Assembly (NCBI RefSeq): GCF_018596335.1
Contig: NZ_JAHEPS010000010.1
Coordinates: 1-64,000 of the forward strand
DNA: 64,000 bases
Source of the DNA: Shewanella jiangmenensis
Lineage (GTDB): Bacteria; Pseudomonadota; Gammaproteobacteria; Enterobacterales; Shewanellaceae
Direction of reading: 5' to 3'
A model generated the notes under the pieces. The model was not told the DNA's origin, did not search any database, and saw only the letters and a program-made list of their open reading frames with translations. The position numbers were made by a program, and so were the translations under genes. This document shows, piece after piece, positions 59,907 through 64,000 of the stretch (positions within the stretch are counted from its first letter, which is position 1; every line of letters starts with the position of its first letter).

Positions 59907-61073
59907 TTGTTTGCCAAACCCATGAGCGCCGAGGTGCAGCTACGCTGGCTCGGCGCCTGTTATTTCTTTTTCTTCGCCATTCTCGGCGTGATGGTGCCGT
60001 ATCTTGGGGTGTTTTTTGAGTCCCGGGGCTTCAGCGCCGCCGAAATCGGTTTCCTGCTCGCCATCCTGATGGCAACCCGTATCGTTGCGCCGAATCTGTG
60101 GGCCATGGTGGCCGACAAAACCGGCATGCGCAGCGAGCTGATTAAAATCGGTGCCGGTGCGGGCGCCTTGACCTACTTAAGCTTTTTCTACCCCGGTGCC
60201 TTTTGGTACATGGTGGTGAGCCTCACTGTCTATACCTTTTTCTGGAATGCAATCCTTGCCCAGCTTGAAGTCATTACGCTGGAAACCCTCGGTGACAAGC
60301 CGCAGCGTTATGGTGTTATCCGCAGTTTCGGCAGCCTTGGTTACATAGTGTTGGTGGTCGCCACCGGGTTTGCCATCGGCCAGTGGGGGCCTGAAGTTCT
60401 GCCATACCTTGGCATGGGGCTTTTTGCCGGAATGTTGGCGGCCTGTTTGCCGCTGCCCGCCAATCGCCAGCAGCTTGGCACGGGTAAGACCAAGGTGCCG
60501 ATAAAGTTTGCCGGTCCCATCGGCTGGTTTTTAGCCTCGGCAATCTTACTGCAGATGAGCGCTGGCCCTTTTTACGGCTTTTTCGTGCTTTACCTTAAAA
60601 ATGCCGGTTACAGCGAAGCGACCGCAGGGCTCTTTGTTGCCCTCGGGGTAATAGCCGAAATCATCATGTTTATGTTGGCGCCACGGCTCCTTGGCCGCTA
60701 TGGCCTCAAGTCACTGCTGTTTATCAGTACCCTGCTAACTGCGGCGCGCTGGCTGATGATGGCCTGGGGCGTAGAGAGCCTGATGTGGCTGTCGATAAGT
60801 CAGTTGCTGCACGCCTTTACCTTTGGTTTGGTGCACGCGGCATCTATCCAATTTATTCATCAGCAGTTTGACGTGAGTCGCCGCTCAACCGGCCAGGCGC
60901 TGTACGCGAGCCTCAGTTTTGGGGTAGGCGGCGCCATCGGCACTTGGGCCTGTGGCCTGATTTACAGCCATAACCCAAGCCTTTGCTGGGTGCTGGCGGC
61001 GCTGTTTGCTTTTATCTCGGCGCTGATGGTGCTGGCCTTGCCCGCCAAGGCGGCAAAGCCCGCCCTCAGTTGA
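59907..61073 (+). CDS. MFS transporter, HcaT-like
   Basis: 388 residues with twelve predicted membrane segments (first: LRWLGACYFFFFAILGVMVPYLGVFF). The loop MATRIVAPNLWAMVADKTGMR is the MFS signature between helices 2 and 3. It resembles the MFS_1-like/3-phenylpropionate permease (HcaT) group; the substrate is unknown. The start appears to be TTG 59907, preceded by AAGGATAGAGAG; ATG 59922 lacks a site. It follows aroC by 12 bases. Confidence 0.85.
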   Translation: MFAKPMSAEVQLRWLGACYFFFFAILGVMVPYLGVFFESRGFSAAEIGFLLAILMATRIVAPNLWAMVADKTGMRSELIKIGAGAGALTYLSFFYPGAFWYMVVSLTVYTFFWNAILAQLEVITLETLGDKPQRYGVIRSFGSLGYIVLVVATGFAIGQWGPEVLPYLGMGLFAGMLAACLPLPANRQQLGTGKTKVPIKFAGPIGWFLASAILLQMSAGPFYGFFVLYLKNAGYSEATAGLFVALGVIAEIIMFMLAPRLLGRYGLKSLLFISTLLTAARWLMMAWGVESLMWLSISQLLHAFTFGLVHAASIQFIHQQFDVSRRSTGQALYASLSFGVGGAIGTWACGLIYSHNPSLCWVLAALFAFISALMVLALPAKAAKPALS

Positions 61074-61135
61074 TAGCAACTGATGCTTTATAAACACATA
61101 AAATCAATAATCTGTACCCGAATGTGAGGAAACCC

Positions 61136-62260
61136 ATGGCCAATAAGTTCAGACTCGGCCTGATCATCAACCCGCTGGCGGGCCTTGGCGGCAGTGTTGC
61201 CCTGAAAGGCAGTGATGGCGTGGCCGAAGAAGCGCTGTCACGCGGCGCCGTGCCCAAGGCGCACCTGCGGATGCAAACCGCTCTGGAGCAGGTGCTGCCT
61301 TTTAAAGACAGGTTTATCGTCCACACCGCCGCAGGCAGCATGGGCGAAGACCTGTGCCGTGAGCTTGGTTTTGAGGTAAAGGTGCATTACCGCGCCAAAA
61401 ATGTTCACACAACCGCAGAGGATACCCGCGAGGCGGTGAAGGCGCTGGCGGCTGAGACTCTCGACTTGCTGCTTTTTGCCGGCGGCGATGGCACAGCGCG
61501 GGATGTTTACGCGGCTGTCGATGAGCAGCAGGTGGTGCTTGGCGTACCGGCCGGGGTGAAAATCCATTCCGGCGTATACGGCATTACCCCCAAGGCCTCG
61601 GGGCTGGTGCTTAAGCTCCTGATGGAAGGGGAGCTGGTGTCGCTTATGGAAGCCGATGTAATGGATATCGACGAAGTGGCGTTTCGTGAGGGCACAGTGC
61701 GCGCCCGCCGCTTTGGTGAAATGCTGGTGCCGGCCGAGCCGCGCTACGTACAGGCGGTGAAGATGGGCGGCAAGGAAGTGGATGAGCTGGTGCTTGCCGA
61801 TATCGCCGCCGAGGTGGTGTCGTCCATGGATGACAGCCTCTATATCATGGGCTCTGGCAGCACGGTTGCCGCCGTGATGGACGAGCTTGGGCTTGAAAAT
61901 ACCCTGCTTGGGGTGGATTTAGTGCAGGACAGAGCGCTTATCGCGTCCGATCTTACCGCCAATCAGCTACTTGAAGAAACGCAGGGAAAAGCGCTTAAAC
62001 TCGTCATCACCCTGATTGGTGGCCAGGGCCATATCCTTGGCCGTGGCAATCAGCAGCTCAGCCCCGAGCTTATCCGCCGTATCGGCCGCGACAATATTTT
62101 GATTGTTGCCACCAAAAGCAAGCTTAAAGCCCTTGAAGGCAGACCGCTTATCGTGGATAGTGGCGACCCTGAGCTGGATAAGGCCCTGAGTGGTTATTAC
62201 CGGATAGTCACGGGCTACCGCGACTATGTCATGTATCAAGTGGCAAATCCCACGGAGTAA
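61136..62260 (+). CDS. ATP-NAD kinase-family protein (COG3199 type)
   Basis: 374 residues. The diacylglycerol/NAD kinase fold motif GGDGTARDV lies in LLLFAGGDGTARDVYAAV, with an N-terminal GLIINPLAGLGGSVALKGSDG. The C-terminus includes LIGGQGHILGRGNQQLSP and VDSGDPELDKALSGYYRIVTGY, typical of this long family rather than of canonical NadK. The substrate is unproven; the neighbouring MFS, yfcL and mnmC genes give no clue. ATG 61136 follows GTGAGGA. Confidence 0.85.
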   Translation: MANKFRLGLIINPLAGLGGSVALKGSDGVAEEALSRGAVPKAHLRMQTALEQVLPFKDRFIVHTAAGSMGEDLCRELGFEVKVHYRAKNVHTTAEDTREAVKALAAETLDLLLFAGGDGTARDVYAAVDEQQVVLGVPAGVKIHSGVYGITPKASGLVLKLLMEGELVSLMEADVMDIDEVAFREGTVRARRFGEMLVPAEPRYVQAVKMGGKEVDELVLADIAAEVVSSMDDSLYIMGSGSTVAAVMDELGLENTLLGVDLVQDRALIASDLTANQLLEETQGKALKLVITLIGGQGHILGRGNQQLSPELIRRIGRDNILIVATKSKLKALEGRPLIVDSGDPELDKALSGYYRIVTGYRDYVMYQVANPTE

Positions 62261-62263
62261 CAG

Positions 62264-62527
62264 ATGTTTGAGAAATATGATGCAGCCCTCGACCAGTGGA
62301 TTGAAGGCATAGTGGCCTCGGGCGATGATGACGCCCTGTTTGCCAGTGGCTACCTGCAAGGCCATTTGGCCGTGGCGCTGGCCGAACTTGAGGCCGAAGG
62401 CGCGGTCGATAACGACAGCCTGGATGCCAAGATGGAAAACTGTCTGGCAACGGCCCGCGGCGAATTGTCCGATGACGATTTCGCGCTGGTGACCGCCGCC
62501 TGGGCTGAGCTTCGCAGCGCGTTTTAA
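62264..62527 (+). CDS. yfcL: YfcL family protein
   Basis: 87 residues, acidic and mostly helical (MFEKYDAALDQWIEGIVASG, then AVALAELEAEGAVDNDSL), matching YfcL of E. coli, which also lies next to mnmC (yfcK). Function unknown. It begins three bases after the ATP-NAD kinase-like gene and ends the operon. Confidence 0.88.
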   Translation: MFEKYDAALDQWIEGIVASGDDDALFASGYLQGHLAVALAELEAEGAVDNDSLDAKMENCLATARGELSDDDFALVTAAWAELRSAF

Positions 62528-62545
62528 GCGTCTCGCAGATATAAT

Positions 62546-62575
62546 AAAGGCAGGAATTTCCTGCCTTTGTTTTTA
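62546..62575 (+). terminator. terminator after yfcL
   Basis: Stem AAAGGCAGGA/TCCTGCCTTT with loop ATT, then GTTTTTAT. Confidence 0.88.
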
Positions 62576-62613
62576 TAGCAACTGTTTTTTAGCAACTGTT
62601 TTTTTAGAAACTC
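62569..62613. repeat. about 15-bp degenerate repeat after the yfcL terminator
   Basis: The word TAGCAACTGTTTTTT (variants) recurs about three times between the yfcL terminator and the mnmC stop codon. Confidence 0.7.
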
Positions 62614-62626
62614 TGTTGCCAGTTTC

Positions 62627-64000
62627 TTAGTCCAGCGCCTTGCCTTTCTTGAGTTTCCGAAGCCACATGCGATTGGGGTTAAGCGCATCCATCACATCGC
62701 GCTCAAGCACGGGTATTGTGCCTGAGAGGCTGTCGGCCAGACATTCGGCAATCAGCGGGCCGCTGGATAAGCCCCGCGAGCCAAGACCCGAGAAAATATA
62801 AAGCCCCGGATGCACAGGCGCAGCCTGGTTTTGCCAATACTCAGCGCCCTTGGGGCCGTGGCCAACGGTTTGATATTGCGTGAGAATGGCGGCTACATCC
62901 GGCGCGGCGCCTGCCATCGGCAGGTGATCGCGACTCACCATACGAATACCGGCGCGGGCGCTTTGGCCGCCGATATCCAAATCCTTCACCCAGTCTTTGC
63001 CGGGATAACTCTCCTGCATTTTGTGCAGGTTTTCCTGCTGCTCCTGCTCGCGATACTCAACGGAAGTATCGCCGCGCACATAGCTTGCGCCCATGCAGTG
63101 GCTGCCATCGTCAGTTGGCGTAAAGTAGCCGTGGGCACAGAGCACGGTTTTAAGCTCACCAAGTTTGCCCTGGGTCGGTACATGGCTCACCTGGCCACGA
63201 AACGGCGCTAGTTGCAGCGCCCGGGTTTGGGTAAGGTCTGTGATCCTGTGACCGGTTGCCAGCACCAGTTCCTTGGTATCAATGTTGCCTGCCGGAGTGC
63301 ACAGGCGCCAGCCATCAAAGGTTTGCTCAATCGCGCTGATGTTGACGTTGAAATGGCACTTAAGCCCAAGGGTTTTGGCTTCTTCAATGGCGGCTTCACA
63401 GAGTTTCGCCGGTGATACCCAGCCGCCGTGGGGGTAAAAAATGCCGCCCCTGTCGATGGCAACACCGGCGATATGATTTGCCTCATTGGCATCGACTCTC
63501 ACAGCCACTTCTTTGGGCCAGGTTTTGCCCAAGAGCTTTTCGATACGCTCGGCGGCGCGCTCATCATGACCGGTTTGCAGCACGCCACAAAAATCAAAGG
63601 GCAGGGGATGATGAGCAAGGGACTCGACAAAGCGTTTGGCATACAAAAACGCCGGTACAAACAGCCGCGTCAGATGACAGGCTTCGGGGGTGAGTAGTGG
63701 GTAAATCGCACCCTGACGATTACCGGACGCGCCCATACCGGGAGCGCTGTCGGCGCAGTAAAGCCTCACCTTATGGCCACGGCGAAGCAGTGACAGCGCA
63801 AGGCTTGCTCCGGCAACGCCGGCGCCGACTATGCTGATATCCTTTGCGGAAAAAGCCAGCTTTACGGCAAGGGTTGCCTGCATGTCTGGCTTGGTATCGC
63901 CAATCAGGAGGCTGCCTTGATGTAAAAGCTTTAGCGCCGCGTGCTCAAATGGCCCAGAAGGGCTGATAAGCACATCGACGCTGGCTTTATCGAATGCTTC
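62627..64000 (-). CDS. mnmC: tRNA mnm5s2U biosynthesis bifunctional protein MnmC (C-terminal part; gene continues past the window)
   Basis: The frame stays open to the window end, so the N-terminal methyltransferase domain lies outside. The visible part of about 457 residues is the FAD-dependent oxidoreductase half: FAD site DISIVGAGVAGASLALSLLRRG, QGAIYPLLTPEA, GGWVSPAKLCEAA and C-terminal IFSGLGSRGLSSGPLIAECLAD. It removes the carboxymethyl group of cmnm5U34 in tRNA, giving nm5U34, which the missing half then methylates. A GTG at 63973 is only an internal codon. Confidence 0.93.
   Translation of the reverse strand, partial: EAFDKASVDVLISPSGPFEHAALKLLHQGSLLIGDTKPDMQATLAVKLAFSAKDISIVGAGVAGASLALSLLRRGHKVRLYCADSAPGMGASGNRQGAIYPLLTPEACHLTRLFVPAFLYAKRFVESLAHHPLPFDFCGVLQTGHDERAAERIEKLLGKTWPKEVAVRVDANEANHIAGVAIDRGGIFYPHGGWVSPAKLCEAAIEEAKTLGLKCHFNVNISAIEQTFDGWRLCTPAGNIDTKELVLATGHRITDLTQTRALQLAPFRGQVSHVPTQGKLGELKTVLCAHGYFTPTDDGSHCMGASYVRGDTSVEYREQEQQENLHKMQESYPGKDWVKDLDIGGQSARAGIRMVSRDHLPMAGAAPDVAAILTQYQTVGHGPKGAEYWQNQAAPVHPGLYIFSGLGSRGLSSGPLIAECLADSLSGTIPVLERDVMDALNPNRMWLRKLKKGKALD

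Overview
The window looks like a chromosomal segment of a Shewanella-type gammaproteobacterium with fairly high GC. Gene content and order fit this: acpH divergent from queA-tgt-yajC-secD-secF, moxR and the Bat operon divergent from fadI-fadJ, then an M16 protease, sixA, smrB, prmB, aroC, an MFS gene, an ATP-NAD kinase-like gene, yfcL and mnmC. The genus is inferred from gene content and synteny; no database was searched.

Layout. 1-586: a tRNA-Ala(GGC)/tRNA-Glu(UUC) array carrying an exact duplication and one decayed tRNA-Glu, ended by a strong terminator. 0.9-11.7 kb: an ABC exporter, an alkylation-repair pair (Ada/AlkA fusion plus Ogt), a dual-specificity phosphatase, a ClsC-like phospholipase D lipoprotein, CheV, the serine/threonine symporter SstT and small genes. 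11.7-22 kb: housekeeping genes for RNA modification (rluA, queA, tgt), ACP hydrolysis (acpH), the Sec accessory complex (yajC-secD-secF), a rhodanese, a siroheme-synthase-like protein and YaeQ. 22-35 kb: a secreted subtilisin-like protease, an RND efflux operon that also encodes a DUF2892 membrane protein and a periplasmic rhodanese, a SIMPL protein, a VOC protein, FadL and PutP. 35-44 kb: an ECF sigma factor with its DUF3379 partner, followed upstream by the six-gene MoxR/Bat aerotolerance-type operon. 44-47.5 kb: fadI-fadJ (anaerobic-type beta-oxidation). 47.8-53 kb: an accessory island. 53.5-64 kb: housekeeping genes again.

The most unusual region is 48.1-53.0 kb on the minus strand. A 1430-residue membrane receptor (periplasmic propeller, PAS, GGDEF, EAL) has a very AT-rich sensor half (hand counts of 20-25% GC) joined near its membrane segment to an output half of normal composition (57% GC in one counted line). 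Directly downstream lie a 118-residue protein made of seven 13-residue repeats (GTPNIKFSETQTA), whose ribosome binding site sits in the arm of an inverted repeat, and a 38-residue cationic peptide ending in GWWN. Seven of the eight nucleotide differences among the 39-bp repeats are synonymous, so the repeat peptide looks translated and selected. I recognise neither small protein.

Two other patterns run through the window. First, short degenerate tandem repeats (9-24 bp units, 2-8 copies) occur at more than a dozen places: in intergenic spacers, at protein ends and inside surface insertions. This suggests a genome prone to small tandem duplications. Second, the fatty-acid genes share a regulatory signature: FadR-like operators lie upstream of fadL (two) and fadI (one), and fadI also has a PsrA-like palindrome.
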